A stretch of 64,000 nt of DNA from Aliisedimentitalea scapharcae (GTDB taxonomy: Bacteria > Pseudomonadota > Alphaproteobacteria > Rhodobacterales > Rhodobacteraceae), in contig NZ_CP123584.1 in the NCBI RefSeq assembly GCF_045277565.1, positions 62,001 through 126,000 on the forward strand. The letters run 5' to 3'. Positions within the stretch are counted from its first letter, which is position 1. Each line of letters opens with the position of its first letter. This document shows positions 15,367-23,297 of this stretch, piece after piece. A program made the position numbers and the translations under genes. The notes beneath the pieces are model-generated. The model worked only from the letters and a program-made list of their open reading frames with translations, was not told the DNA's origin and did not search any database.

Positions 15367-15581
15367 CAATTGCCCTTCCGCTTGCCATACATGCCGGTTG
15401 CGATGCTTTGAACATGCTCGCGGTCGATGTCGTTGAAAACCTGAGTGGGGTCGATCACAGCAACGCCCAATTGGTGCCAAAGCTGTTTCCGGGCCTCAAA
15501 ATTGCGGCGCTGCGCTTCCTGTCCAACCGGTGCCGGGCTGTTGGCCTGATGGTAAATGCTGCTGATCTTGGCGTGTTTCAT
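15366..15581 (-). CDS. Small hypothetical protein of the replication operon
   Basis: A 71-residue, basic, helical protein, MKHAKISSIYHQANS at the start, with no recognisable domain. Its ATG at 15581 overlaps the methyltransferase stop by ATGA, and its stop shares one base with the next start (TGATG), so it is embedded in a coupled operon and is likely a true gene. Confidence 0.6.
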   Translation of the reverse strand: MKHAKISSIYHQANSPAPVGQEAQRRNFEARKQLWHQLGVAVIDPTQVFNDIDREHVQSIATGMYGKRKGN

Positions 15582-16222
15582 TCCACCACCTCATCATTCT
15601 CAGGATAGTCGGACGACAGCTCTAAAAGCTTCCGGCATGGCGGTATCCAATGAAACCTCGTGCTGCCCCTGTTGTCGTACTTGTTCCAGACCAACCAGCA
15701 ATAGGCTGTCGCAGTGGAGCCCTTTGCGGAAAGCTTGCCCTTGTGCATGACAACACGCTCAGAAAATTGAAGAATGTCCGTCGGGGGGCACACGTTGAAT
15801 AGTTTGTTGTACCGCCCCACGCCCTCAAGAAACGCGCTCCGGACAATAACAGCAGATCCGATGCGGCTAGTTTGCAGCGCGCGGTCGATGAACTGCGCCG
15901 CCAACCGAAAAGGAGGGTTTGTAATCGTCCAGTCAACCGCGGCTGGCGGTGGCCCAAAGAGATAATCAACCACCGGAAACCCGGCGCCGTAATCATGTAC
16001 ATCAGAGGCTTCAACGGTCCTAAAATACTCTAGAAGCGGGACAACCATATGCCCCCGGTTCGCCGCCGGTTCGCGACAGGTCAATTTGTACGGTTCGCCA
16101 CCTGTGTGACTGATCCAATCACAAAGCGCGCGTGTAGCCCAAGGCGGTGTGGGGAAGTCGTCCAAGCTGCTGTTTGGCTCTTTCCGATTTTGCATGACTG
16201 CCATGCTGGTGTTCTGGACCAT
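15578..16222 (-). CDS. Phage N6-adenine DNA methyltransferase
   Basis: A 214-residue Rossmann methyltransferase. The AdoMet site is in CREPAANRGHMVVPL (motif I-like, EPAA-x-GHM), followed by ASDVHDYG and the catalytic TNPPF (motif IV, NPPF). It probably protects phage DNA from host restriction by adenine methylation. The ATG at 16222 overlaps the upstream stop as TGATG, with AAGGAG upstream; a GTG one codon earlier is possible. No partner restriction enzyme is adjacent. Confidence 0.8.
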   Translation of the reverse strand: MVQNTSMAVMQNRKEPNSSLDDFPTPPWATRALCDWISHTGGEPYKLTCREPAANRGHMVVPLLEYFRTVEASDVHDYGAGFPVVDYLFGPPPAAVDWTITNPPFRLAAQFIDRALQTSRIGSAVIVRSAFLEGVGRYNKLFNVCPPTDILQFSERVVMHKGKLSAKGSTATAYCWLVWNKYDNRGSTRFHWIPPCRKLLELSSDYPENDEVVE

Positions 16223-16440
16223 CACGCGCTCCTTTTCTGGGCTCTGGGTAGGTGGAGGTCTATCAAGTAGATCTTGAGTAGTGCGATCTGATGAAACATG
16301 GCCCCAGCGTCCCCAGGACCGACTTTCATCGCCGTAACGGCCTCTCGCTCTTCATTGGATACGGCTTCAACCGCTTCGACGGTCTGGCAAGCGCGCAGGC
16401 GGTCCTTGATGCGAGTGGCTTCCTTTAGAACAGAGGTCAA
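16222..16440 (-). CDS. Small hypothetical protein with TTG start
   Basis: A 72-residue helical protein. It begins at a TTG that overlaps the DnaB stop as TTGA, with a GAGG element upstream, so translation is probably coupled. It ends in a hydrophobic MFHQIALLKIYLIDL stretch that could pack on a partner. No family recognised. Confidence 0.55.
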   Translation of the reverse strand: MTSVLKEATRIKDRLRACQTVEAVEAVSNEEREAVTAMKVGPGDAGAMFHQIALLKIYLIDLHLPRAQKRSA

Positions 16441-17837
16441 AACTCAAGTTCCTCCTGGTTGGCGGGGGCTTGCAGATCCCAGAATTGGTTTGTCGAGATT
16501 GCACAGCCGATCCGATCGGACCCAATGGCGCCCATTCGCTGCTTGGCAGTGATGACTTCCATGACGTTTTTGGATTGCTCGATTGCCCGCAGCTGGGCGT
16601 CCCGTTCTTCCAGGTCTTCTTTCGCGCGTTCCCTGCTCAGGTAGTAGCTCTCGCGGTAGCAGAACAGCACAACATCCGCGTCCTGTTCGATCTGACCGCT
16701 ATCTCGCAGGTCAGACAACATCGGCCGCTTGTCTTCCCGGTTTTCAACCTGACGGCTCAGCTGAGACAAGGCGATCACCGGGCATTCCAAGGTCTTGGCG
16801 ATGTTCTTGAGGCTGTTGGATACGTCGCCAACACGTTCATTCAGGCTGTTACCCTTGCCTTCGGCCAGCTGCATATAGTCAACGACCACCAGGCCGAGCC
16901 CACCCATGTTGGCAAACTGCCGGTCAATTTTCTTGAGGGCAGAGAATATGCCCCGAATATCGCGAACATGCGGCGGAACGATCTCGATCGGCAGGGAGAT
17001 GTTTTCCTTTGCCGCGTCTACGGTCTTGCGGAAATCCTCTTCGCTCATTTCATGGGCACGGCGATAATTGAAGTATTCGACCCCGGACAACTCGGACAAG
17101 ATCCGATGTGACAACCCCTCGGCGTCCATCTCGACAGAGACGATTCCCACCGGCACGTTTTGCCGCGCGGCGCGGATTGCCAACGAGGTTGCCAGCGAGG
17201 TTTTGCCCATCGACGGACGGCCGGCCAAAACGATCAAATCCGGAGAAAACAGCCCGCCCAGGCGTTCATCAAGCGCGGTCAGGTTGGTTTGAATGCCGGT
17301 CGGCTTGTCACCGTGGTATGCCTCATCAATTTTTGCGATCGTGTCGCTGAATGCTTTGAGTAGAGAAATAGAACTGTCTTTTCCGTCAGTGCTAACGCCG
17401 CTCAGAACTTCATCGACGTGGGATTTCACCTCCCCCAACGGCTTGCGGCTCCGGATCGCTTCCATGCCGTGCCGGAAGGTCTCATAGACCCGACGTTCTT
17501 CGGCAATCTGAATAACCTCTCGGGCGTAATCCTTGACCGCGAATGTCGATATGGCGAACCCGACAAGTTTGACCAGGTAATCGGCACCGCCGAGTTCCCC
17601 AAGCCCCTCATCGCCTTCAAAGTCCGATCGCAGCGTCACCGGGCTGGCAATCTTTTCACCTTCGACCCTGGCCGCAATCGTCTCCCAAATCTTTGCGTGA
17701 ATCGGATCATAAAAATGATCTGCATTCAAAATCGCAGAGACTTCATGAAACCGATCGTTGTTGCTCAGAACTGCACCAAGCACTTGCTGTTCCAGCTCCA
17801 CATTGGCGGGGACGTAAATTGGCTGCTGGATGTTCAT
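16437..17837 (-). CDS. dnaB: Replicative DNA helicase
   Basis: A 466-residue DnaB-type helicase that drives the phage replication fork. It has the DnaB N-terminal helical domain (NVELEQQVLGAVL), a RecA-like motor with Walker A GRPSMGKTSLA, Walker B LVVVDYMQL, and the family motif SQLSRQVENREDKRP with DLRDSGQIEQDAD. The ATG at 17837 overlaps the upstream stop by ATGA and has a GGGAG site. The gene just upstream may encode its loader. Confidence 0.95.
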   Translation of the reverse strand: MNIQQPIYVPANVELEQQVLGAVLSNNDRFHEVSAILNADHFYDPIHAKIWETIAARVEGEKIASPVTLRSDFEGDEGLGELGGADYLVKLVGFAISTFAVKDYAREVIQIAEERRVYETFRHGMEAIRSRKPLGEVKSHVDEVLSGVSTDGKDSSISLLKAFSDTIAKIDEAYHGDKPTGIQTNLTALDERLGGLFSPDLIVLAGRPSMGKTSLATSLAIRAARQNVPVGIVSVEMDAEGLSHRILSELSGVEYFNYRRAHEMSEEDFRKTVDAAKENISLPIEIVPPHVRDIRGIFSALKKIDRQFANMGGLGLVVVDYMQLAEGKGNSLNERVGDVSNSLKNIAKTLECPVIALSQLSRQVENREDKRPMLSDLRDSGQIEQDADVVLFCYRESYYLSRERAKEDLEERDAQLRAIEQSKNVMEVITAKQRMGAIGSDRIGCAISTNQFWDLQAPANQEELEF

Positions 17838-18283
17838 GCGTTGCTGCTCCCGGCTTGAAATTCCTGCAACCGGCGGGCCGCAACACGAACGCATGACGTT
17901 TTCTTGCGGGCCAATTCAGCAATGTCACCGGGCATCGGGCGTTTGCGCCGATCTCCGTTCTCGGCACCCATCCACCAGCGGCAGGCGTCCTGGATGGCCC
18001 AGGCCGGGAAGTCTCTCAACTCGGCGTACCAGTCTTCTGCGATAGCCTGCATCATTTCAGCTGGAACCGACGACACGAAGTATTGGCTGAGAAGGGTCGC
18101 CACCCGCCCACAGATCCACTGTTTGCTGGCCGGGGTCGAAAGTTGGTTCACAATCGCTTGCTTGGTTTCCGCCTCCTGCATCGTCTGAATGGGCACATGC
18201 GGCGAAGCCATCAAGGAGGCTACCATGCGCTGAATTTGATCTTCCGTTGCTGGGTGACGGGCTTCGGTCAGGGCGGTTGTCAT
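17834..18283 (-). CDS. Putative helicase loader / replication accessory protein
   Basis: A 149-residue helical protein just upstream of dnaB and coupled to it by ATGA. A GAGGGG site precedes the ATG at 18283. The C-terminal half contains WAIQDACRWWMGAENGDRRKRPMPGDI, the pattern seen in small phage proteins next to DnaB that are thought to load it. The first 226 bp overlap the 3' end of the DUF1376 gene in another frame. The loader role is inferred from position. Confidence 0.65.
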   Translation of the reverse strand: MTTALTEARHPATEDQIQRMVASLMASPHVPIQTMQEAETKQAIVNQLSTPASKQWICGRVATLLSQYFVSSVPAEMMQAIAEDWYAELRDFPAWAIQDACRWWMGAENGDRRKRPMPGDIAELARKKTSCVRVAARRLQEFQAGSSNA

Positions 18284-19001
18284 AGTTCCCCTCAATCAGT
18301 TTGGTGAAATTTGCGGGCTTGACCAGCCAATCGAAACAGAACCCTGTCCAATTGTTCTGGGATCGACCGCACAGGAAATCGGATTTTGCTGCTGATCGGA
18401 GAGCATTCTTCCAGCCCTCGATTCCCCCGCATTCTTTCAATCGGGCTCGAAGAGAGCGGGAACGGCTGGCTGTCAGCTTCTGCACCTTTGGCCAGCCGAC
18501 GTGATTTGCAGCGATGTTGTAGGCTGAGACAGCTTCGGATGTCTGGCAGTTCTCGGCATTCGATTTGGGCGGGTCAGATTTCTGATCTGACAAGGATACG
18601 TCAGTATCCTTATTCTTATATGGTTCTGGTTCTGGTTCTGTATGGCTTAACTGTCGTTTTGCTAAGTTATTGTTTTTCCGTGGACCAGAGGCATTTTCAC
18701 GCTTTTTATCTTGGAGTTTCGAGAGAGTTTCGAGCTCCGAAACTGCGCGTTTATTCGAAAGAAACTCGCCCGAGACGGTGATTTTCCCCCCGTCTATCAG
18801 CGTTTGACGGATGCTTTTCCACTTGCGAATTGAACACCCAAGAAGCCCGGAAATGTACCGATCATCATCAGGTAATTCGCCCCCTTGCATGTAGATCAGA
18901 TCCAGGACCACTCGATACGCGCACTTGACCTCAAAAGGCATGCCAATTGTGCCTTCGATAAAGTCTCGCGGATAGGCTTTGTAATACGGCAGGCCATTCA
19001 T
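18057..19001 (-). CDS. DUF1376 replication-initiation-like protein
   Basis: A 314-residue protein. Residues 1-100 match DUF1376 (NGLPYYKAYPRDFIEGT at the start and then a winged-helix pattern). A charged, disordered middle follows, then a C-terminal unit with NNWTGFCFDWLVKPANF, typical of phage O-like replication proteins that bring the helicase to the origin. The start at 19001 overlaps the upstream gene by ATGA. After the usual end of the family (near EGNYDNR) the frame runs on for about 70 residues over the next gene. Confidence 0.75.
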   Translation of the reverse strand: MNGLPYYKAYPRDFIEGTIGMPFEVKCAYRVVLDLIYMQGGELPDDDRYISGLLGCSIRKWKSIRQTLIDGGKITVSGEFLSNKRAVSELETLSKLQDKKRENASGPRKNNNLAKRQLSHTEPEPEPYKNKDTDVSLSDQKSDPPKSNAENCQTSEAVSAYNIAANHVGWPKVQKLTASRSRSLRARLKECGGIEGWKNALRSAAKSDFLCGRSQNNWTGFCFDWLVKPANFTKLIEGNYDNRPDRSPSPSNGRSNSAHGSLLDGFAACAHSDDAGGGNQASDCEPTFDPGQQTVDLWAGGDPSQPILRVVGSS

Positions 19002-19231
19002 TTCGCCCACCCCGCGATCTGATTGGGTTTCTGTTTGATCAGCTGCGCAGCGCCTGTTCTGGCGGCCGCACACAGGGGCCCAAGCCATCCATTGGCCCGT
19101 AGGTCGGAAATCTCGCCTCTGACGTCCTGCACGGGCCGCTCAAGGCGGATAGCGATGTCTTCGGCCCCTAGCCCCTCAAGCAGCAAGATACGGACCTGTG
19201 AGCGCCAATGCAGTTTCGGTTGACCGTTCAT
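18998..19231 (-). CDS. Small helix-turn-helix protein
   Basis: A 77-residue protein with a likely helix-turn-helix near residues 12-45 (QVRILLLEGLGAEDIAIRLE), followed by a basic tail. It is coupled on both sides by four-base overlaps. It probably binds DNA as an early regulator or replication factor, but no specific family is evident. Confidence 0.6.
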   Translation of the reverse strand: MNGQPKLHWRSQVRILLLEGLGAEDIAIRLERPVQDVRGEISDLRANGWLGPLCAAARTGAAQLIKQKPNQIAGWAK

Positions 19232-19800
19232 CCCTCGGCCCTCCTGTAGAGGAACCGACCGGGGGATTTCGGATCCCGCTCACGGGCTACCTTACCGGCC
19301 CGGGATAACAACATCAGATCCTGGCCACATGTTTGAATATGGTACCCAGTCTTCTCAGACATTTCCCGTGAGGACATGGTGCCTTTCAAGGCTTCAAAAA
19401 TGACGTCTACTCGATGTGGCTTTGGGTCTGCCACTTTCTGGGGTATCGCCCGATATTCCCTTTCGTTCGTACCGCCTCTGGCCTCCAGATGTTTGCGCTT
19501 GAATAGCAGCGCAGCGCGCTTGCGCATGTGGGGCCTATTCCAGCCCAGCTTTTCGATAAGCTCCCTGACCGGGGTCCAATCTGCACAAAGGGCAAGAAGA
19601 TCACGGCAGTTCTCTTCCGTAGACCCCAAGACTGGGGCCTTGCTCTCGGACCGGGGGGTGATCCCCATTCCTGCGGTCAGTCGATCTTCCCTCGCGCGGG
19701 ATTCTTCGGGCGTGTACCGGCGAATCTTGAAGATCGGCGCGACCCCGCGCCCCTTGTCTGGGTTTCGAACACTGGCGATCTGTTGACTAGGTAGGCTCAT
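19228..19800 (-). CDS. DNA-binding protein with winged-helix repeats
   Basis: A 190-residue protein from the ATG at 19800, which overlaps the resolvase stop by ATGA. Two winged-helix-like units are suggested: one around LLALCADWTPVRELIEKLGWN (about 80-120) and a second near the C-terminus with MSSREMSEKTGYH. Proteins of this kind in phage replication modules may bind origin or operator DNA. No specific function can be assigned. Confidence 0.6.
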   Translation of the reverse strand: MSLPSQQIASVRNPDKGRGVAPIFKIRRYTPEESRAREDRLTAGMGITPRSESKAPVLGSTEENCRDLLALCADWTPVRELIEKLGWNRPHMRKRAALLFKRKHLEARGGTNEREYRAIPQKVADPKPHRVDVIFEALKGTMSSREMSEKTGYHIQTCGQDLMLLSRAGKVARERDPKSPGRFLYRRAEG

Positions 19801-20312
19801 CCTGTCCTCCGAGAGAGTAGAAGGCCGCTCTGGGCGGCATATGATGGGGATTGGTGGGCGCACATGATGTCGAACACGGCGCCCGCGTCGGATTCATCAA
19901 AGGACTGGGGGTTCCAGCCGAGCATTTGACACCGGCCCATGATCGCGCGCTTGCGGTTGTCTCGCCCGATCAGCTTCGCACCGACGAAATGCTTGTCGAT
20001 GGTGCCAACCTCAAAGGTCACGCACGGCACACCTTTCAGCGCCGCCCAGCCTTGGATCGAAGAGACCAACCCAAACAGCAGGCGCAGCTTTTCCTTGCTG
20101 TCGCGCTTGGGATTGATGATCGGTTCTTCGATTCCGATAGCTTCGACACCGTGATCAGAAATCAGTTCATGGGCCAGCCGCATGGCATTGGAGAAACGAA
20201 GCTCGTGGGGCTTCCCTTGCCCAAGATCACGCGAAAGGAATTGTGGTGTCTGCCCCGGTTCCCCGAGACAGACGCCAGTTGTTGTTGCCACATCAAGTCC
20301 AGCGACAATCAT
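19797..20312 (-). CDS. RuvC-like Holliday junction resolvase
   Basis: A 171-residue RNase H-fold nuclease. Acidic residues sit at the expected places: GLDVATTTG at the N-terminus, IGIEEP about 60 residues in, and DESDAGAVFD near the C-terminus. Phage versions resolve branched replication intermediates before packaging. It overlaps both neighbours by ATGA. Confidence 0.8.
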   Translation of the reverse strand: MIVAGLDVATTTGVCLGEPGQTPQFLSRDLGQGKPHELRFSNAMRLAHELISDHGVEAIGIEEPIINPKRDSKEKLRLLFGLVSSIQGWAALKGVPCVTFEVGTIDKHFVGAKLIGRDNRKRAIMGRCQMLGWNPQSFDESDAGAVFDIMCAHQSPSYAAQSGLLLSRRTG

Positions 20313-20500
20313 GCCACTTTCCAGCCGCGGGTCGCGTGGAGTTGGAGCGTCTTGCCGGTTTGAGACTTCTTGAAACGGTTAAGACGCCGCTTCCCCCAAC
20401 CTTCCTGAGACGTTTCACGGATTTTCCCGTAGAAAGATTGATCGGCATCTGGAAATTCCGGGAATTCAGGCACGGCAACTGAATTGAGGATCTTGAACAT
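20309..20500 (-). CDS. Small basic hypothetical protein
   Basis: A 63-residue basic protein, rich in Lys, Arg and aromatic residues, with EFPEFPDADQSFYGKI near the N-terminus. It sits between overlapping genes (TGATG upstream, ATGA downstream), so it is likely translated. No family recognised; it might contact DNA. Confidence 0.55.
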   Translation of the reverse strand: MFKILNSVAVPEFPEFPDADQSFYGKIRETSQEGWGKRRLNRFKKSQTGKTLQLHATRGWKVA

Positions 20501-20841
20501 CAGCCCATCGCCCCTTCCATTTCGCCAGCCTGCTCATTGGCCTTGTCCACCATGTCTTTGAACTCGCCTTCCCACTGGGGCAGCAGAGCAGAGAACATCG
20601 GGGAGAAAGAGCGCAAGAAGTCAGCCTTTTTGTCCGGGCTCATCTTGTCGATCCGCTCGACAATCGACAGTGCGTCCTTGTGGCAATCCAAGCTTTCAGC
20701 TTCCTGTTTTCGGGCCTGAGCAAGGCTCGAAGAGCTTTCCGAACTGGATGTCGCTTTGCCGTGTATCCGATCCAGCGCGCCGCGCAGTTTCTGAGTGTCT
20801 ACCGTGAATTCTTCGGTGGCTTTCGCCATGTCTTTGGGCAT
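20500..20841 (-). CDS. Helical hypothetical protein
   Basis: A 113-residue protein starting MPKDMAKATEEFTVDTQKL at 20841 behind an AAAAGGA site. It is acidic and almost entirely helical, with a Ser-rich linker near residues 35-45 and an acidic Met/Glu-rich end. The longer open frame upstream has no start signals. It could be an early regulatory or nucleoid-type protein; the function is unknown. Confidence 0.6.
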   Translation of the reverse strand: MPKDMAKATEEFTVDTQKLRGALDRIHGKATSSSESSSSLAQARKQEAESLDCHKDALSIVERIDKMSPDKKADFLRSFSPMFSALLPQWEGEFKDMVDKANEQAGEMEGAMG

Positions 20842-21004
20842 TCTGGTTCCTTTTCTCAAAAAGAGACCCGACCGCCTAAGCAGCCGGGCCAAATTCAACA
20901 GGGAGTGTTGATTGCGGGGCAAGTGCCGGCCCCGCGCCGGGGTCTTGCAGGAACGAAGCTGTAGCCCCGGCCCCATTGGGTTTTGACTTGGGCGCTCAAG
21001 GAAC

Positions 21005-21472
21005 TCATTCACCTGCCCTCTGGTGCAGAGCCGCCCGGTAAGCCATGGCTGCTTGAACAAGCTCATCGACTTCCTTGATCGCGGCCTGGGCTTCCAAACG
21101 AGTGAAGTCATCCGGGTTCGATGAAACCTCTGAATGCGCTTTTGCGTGAACGCTCAGGACGTCCGAGAACTCTTTCGTCAGATCGTGAATATTTGAACGC
21201 AAAGCACCTTGGACCGGCAGCGGCTGAAACACCCCGCCGGCCAAACGCGCAAAATGAACAGCCACCGGTTCCGCGGACTGCGGGACGATCCGGCCCAGGC
21301 GATGCAGGTGATTAACCCCCAATCCCCCTGGCCGGTCCTCATCACAACTGGACGCGCGCGAAAGGCTGGACACCGCCAAGCCAAGATCATTGCTGGCACA
21401 TTCAAGCCCGCCTGCCACCGAAATGGCATCGCGCACGACCTCCTGAATGGAGCCGGGTTTAACCGCCCTCAT
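21005..21472 (-). CDS. CII-like / CP76-type regulatory protein
   Basis: A 155-residue protein. The N-terminal half (AGGLECASNDLGLAVSSLSR, then a conserved-looking HLHRLGRIV segment) resembles the helix-turn-helix layout of Phage_CP76 or CII-type regulators; the C-terminal half is helical. It is the second gene of the leftward early operon after the Cro-like gene, the place occupied by CII in lambdoid phages. A GGAG site precedes the ATG. Confidence 0.6.
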   Translation of the reverse strand: MRAVKPGSIQEVVRDAISVAGGLECASNDLGLAVSSLSRASSCDEDRPGGLGVNHLHRLGRIVPQSAEPVAVHFARLAGGVFQPLPVQGALRSNIHDLTKEFSDVLSVHAKAHSEVSSNPDDFTRLEAQAAIKEVDELVQAAMAYRAALHQRAGE

Positions 21473-21617
21473 GGCAATATTCTCCGTGAGATTTGCCGTG
21501 CATTCCCGACGCCCTTGACGGACATTTGGTGCACAGTTGATTGAGTGAAAAGTGATGTTGAACAGAGGTCAGGCAGAGCCATTGAAGCGCCGACACATCC
21601 CGGTCGGGCTACCTTCC

Positions 21618-21674
21618 GCCGAATTGGGCCAAACCATGGGCCGGGGGTTTTTGAAAGTCCCGGCCCAATTCGGC
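21618..21674. repeat. Nested inverted repeats with alternative pairing
   Basis: A perfect 13-bp inverted repeat, GCCGAATTGGGCC (21618-21630) and GGCCCAATTCGGC (21662-21674), encloses a 31-nt loop. Inside, GGGCCGGG (21638-21645) can pair with CCCGGCCC (21659-21666), which uses part of the outer arm. The two stems exclude each other. It lies in the leader between the Cro-like and CII-like genes. Confidence 0.6.
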
Positions 21675-21698
21675 AAGTGGCGAAGGAAGCGGCCCTGG

Positions 21699-21977
21699 TC
21701 ATTGGGCCGCCTCCGGTTGGCTGTGCCGCAGATCTTCGGGCGAGGTTACTTCCTTGAAGCTAAACAGCCGCCGGAAACGGTCCTCATCGACTTCCAATCC
21801 GTCGCGTTCAACGATTTCTTGGCAAACAAAGAACCAAGACGAAGGCAGTTGCCCTCGCTTCTTCTGGTTCGAAATCTGGCTCTCGCTGACGCCAAGTTCA
21901 GTCGCTAACTTCGCCCGTCCTACATTCTCGATGAAGGTTGTGACATCTTGGTCAATGTGTGTGGAAACATCAGTCAT
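21699..21977 (-). CDS. Cro-like helix-turn-helix repressor
   Basis: A 92-residue protein. Residues 18-45 form a helix-turn-helix (GRAKLATELGVSESQISNQ), like YdaS or Cro proteins. It is the first gene of the leftward early operon and diverges from the CI-like gene across 86 bp that hold the operator palindromes. It probably represses the lysogenic promoter and favours lytic growth. Confidence 0.7.
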   Translation of the reverse strand: MTDVSTHIDQDVTTFIENVGRAKLATELGVSESQISNQKKRGQLPSSWFFVCQEIVERDGLEVDEDRFRRLFSFKEVTSPEDLRHSQPEAAQ

Positions 21978-21983
21978 GTTTCC

Positions 21984-22059
21984 CGTATCTCACATTTTGT
22001 GAGTTATTTCAAACCCACAAAATGAGATTTGTCACAAAAAGTGAGATGGCGCATTAATA
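21984..22059. promoter_or_regulatory. Right operator region with divergent promoters
   Basis: A perfect 15-bp palindrome, CTCACATTTTGTGAG (21989-22003), a related site, GTCACAAAAAGTGAG (22031-22045, 13 of 15 matches), and a degenerate half-site around 22014-22026 fill the 86-bp gap. A rightward promoter fits TTGTCA (22029-22034), 17 bp, CATTAA (22052-22057), which puts the RNA start at the CI-like ATG (22064), so that mRNA may be leaderless. A leftward promoter fits TTGAAA (22012-22007), 17 bp, GATACG (21989-21984). Confidence 0.65.
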
Positions 22060-22063
22060 ACCC

Positions 22064-22396
22064 ATGAGCGATTCAGACAAATATCCCCATGCGCAGATAG
22101 GCGAACGACTGAAGGCCATCAGGCTTTCTAAAGATTTGAATGTAAAAGAATTTGTCTCATTAATCGATGTAAACTACACCCGCTACATCAACTGGGAAAC
22201 AGGGGCTCGCCGCCTGATGCCAGAAGACGCGGTAAAGTTTTGCGATCTGTTCGAAGTGGACCTGGATTTCATATATCGCGGTAAGCTGGATGCGTTGTCA
22301 GATAAAATTCTGAAAGCCCTGTCATCCATGCCACGGGACAGCGCCCACAAAACATCCAAAGACAACCCTGACACCTCCGCTAGATCAATAAGCTGA
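22064..22396 (+). CDS. CI-like phage repressor
   Basis: A 110-residue repressor with an XRE-type helix-turn-helix in residues 10-65 (IGERLKAIRLSKDLNVKEF, INWETGARRLMPEDA). The C-terminal part is short and polar with no LexA-like peptidase, so induction is unlikely to be by RecA-driven self-cleavage. No ribosome site is seen; the predicted promoter would start the RNA at the ATG. It presumably binds the CTCACAnnnTGTGAG sites on both sides of the immunity region. Confidence 0.75.
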   Translation: MSDSDKYPHAQIGERLKAIRLSKDLNVKEFVSLIDVNYTRYINWETGARRLMPEDAVKFCDLFEVDLDFIYRGKLDALSDKILKALSSMPRDSAHKTSKDNPDTSARSIS

Positions 22397-22526
22397 TCAA
22401 GCTTTTCATCGTTATTCATACTACTCCCCGGCGTAAATTCGCTGGCCGGTTGACCTTTTCACATGCGGCTTGTTGCAGTCAACATTTACGTGCATTGTGT
22501 CAATATATTAGCGCAGAGGGTGAGTT

Positions 22527-23297
22527 GTGGACAAAACTCAGATCGCAAAACTCAAAGCATCATGGCGCGAACTCATTGATAACAAAAGAGTTCCGGGGGG
22601 TCTTGAGAAGCTATCAGTCTTAATCGGGAAAAGCCCCTCATACCTCAGAAATCACCTGAACAACTCAAGCGTTCCAGGTGTTGACGTAATAATGGGGCTA
22701 TCAGAACACCTCAAAATACCCCCCAATGAGCTTCTGAACTACCACCCCTCAAAGCTACATCACGAATCAAACCTGGATGCGATGCAGATTGCCGACAGCA
22801 TTGCTCAAGAGGTCTGGGGAATAGTAGTCAACAAGCTCACACAGGGCACAGACCGCCCAACCGGAAGAGATCTGATGCTCTGGTGGAAGAGTAATAACGG
22901 CAGACTGGAAGCATCCGACGCTTTTGCCGAATGCTTCGACTTGTACTACGAGCCCAAAGGAGAGACGCGCGAAATCAGGGCCCTCTCTCTAGGGCAGAGA
23001 AGTTTGGCAGCTGTTTCCCTAGGAGTTCATTCGCCGGAGGTTCTGAGAAACACCCTCGCTCCGCTCGGAACGGAATTCGCCCACCGGATCCTTCTTTCCC
23101 ATTCCCAGTCGATCCAAGAAGGCCCTATTTCCACCCTTGAAACGCTGGACGTTGCCCACCCGAACGGCCTCAACAGAATTACCATAGAGTACATCAGAAC
23201 CCTACTTCCGGTCACTGCTCCGGACGGAACGTCTTGTGTCCTCAATTACTCGGAGCTTCTCGGGAAACCTGGAATAATGTCTGGCCATATCCGTTAG
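22527..23297 (+). CDS. HTH regulator with PAS-like C-terminal domain
   Basis: A 256-residue protein starting at a GTG behind GAGGG. Residues 20-70 form a helix-turn-helix (LEKLSVLIGKSPSYLRNHL, PPNELLNY). The C-terminal 150 residues (LMLWWKSNNGRLEASDAF, ending LLPVTAPDGTSCVLNYSEL) look like a PAS-type sensor with the closing strand motif common in alphaproteobacterial PAS_5 proteins. It is transcribed with the CI-like gene and converges on the 23202-23930 gene, overlapping it by 96 bp. It may link lysogeny to a small-molecule cue; the domain call is tentative. Confidence 0.65.
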   Translation: MDKTQIAKLKASWRELIDNKRVPGGLEKLSVLIGKSPSYLRNHLNNSSVPGVDVIMGLSEHLKIPPNELLNYHPSKLHHESNLDAMQIADSIAQEVWGIVVNKLTQGTDRPTGRDLMLWWKSNNGRLEASDAFAECFDLYYEPKGETREIRALSLGQRSLAAVSLGVHSPEVLRNTLAPLGTEFAHRILLSHSQSIQEGPISTLETLDVAHPNGLNRITIEYIRTLLPVTAPDGTSCVLNYSELLGKPGIMSGHIR

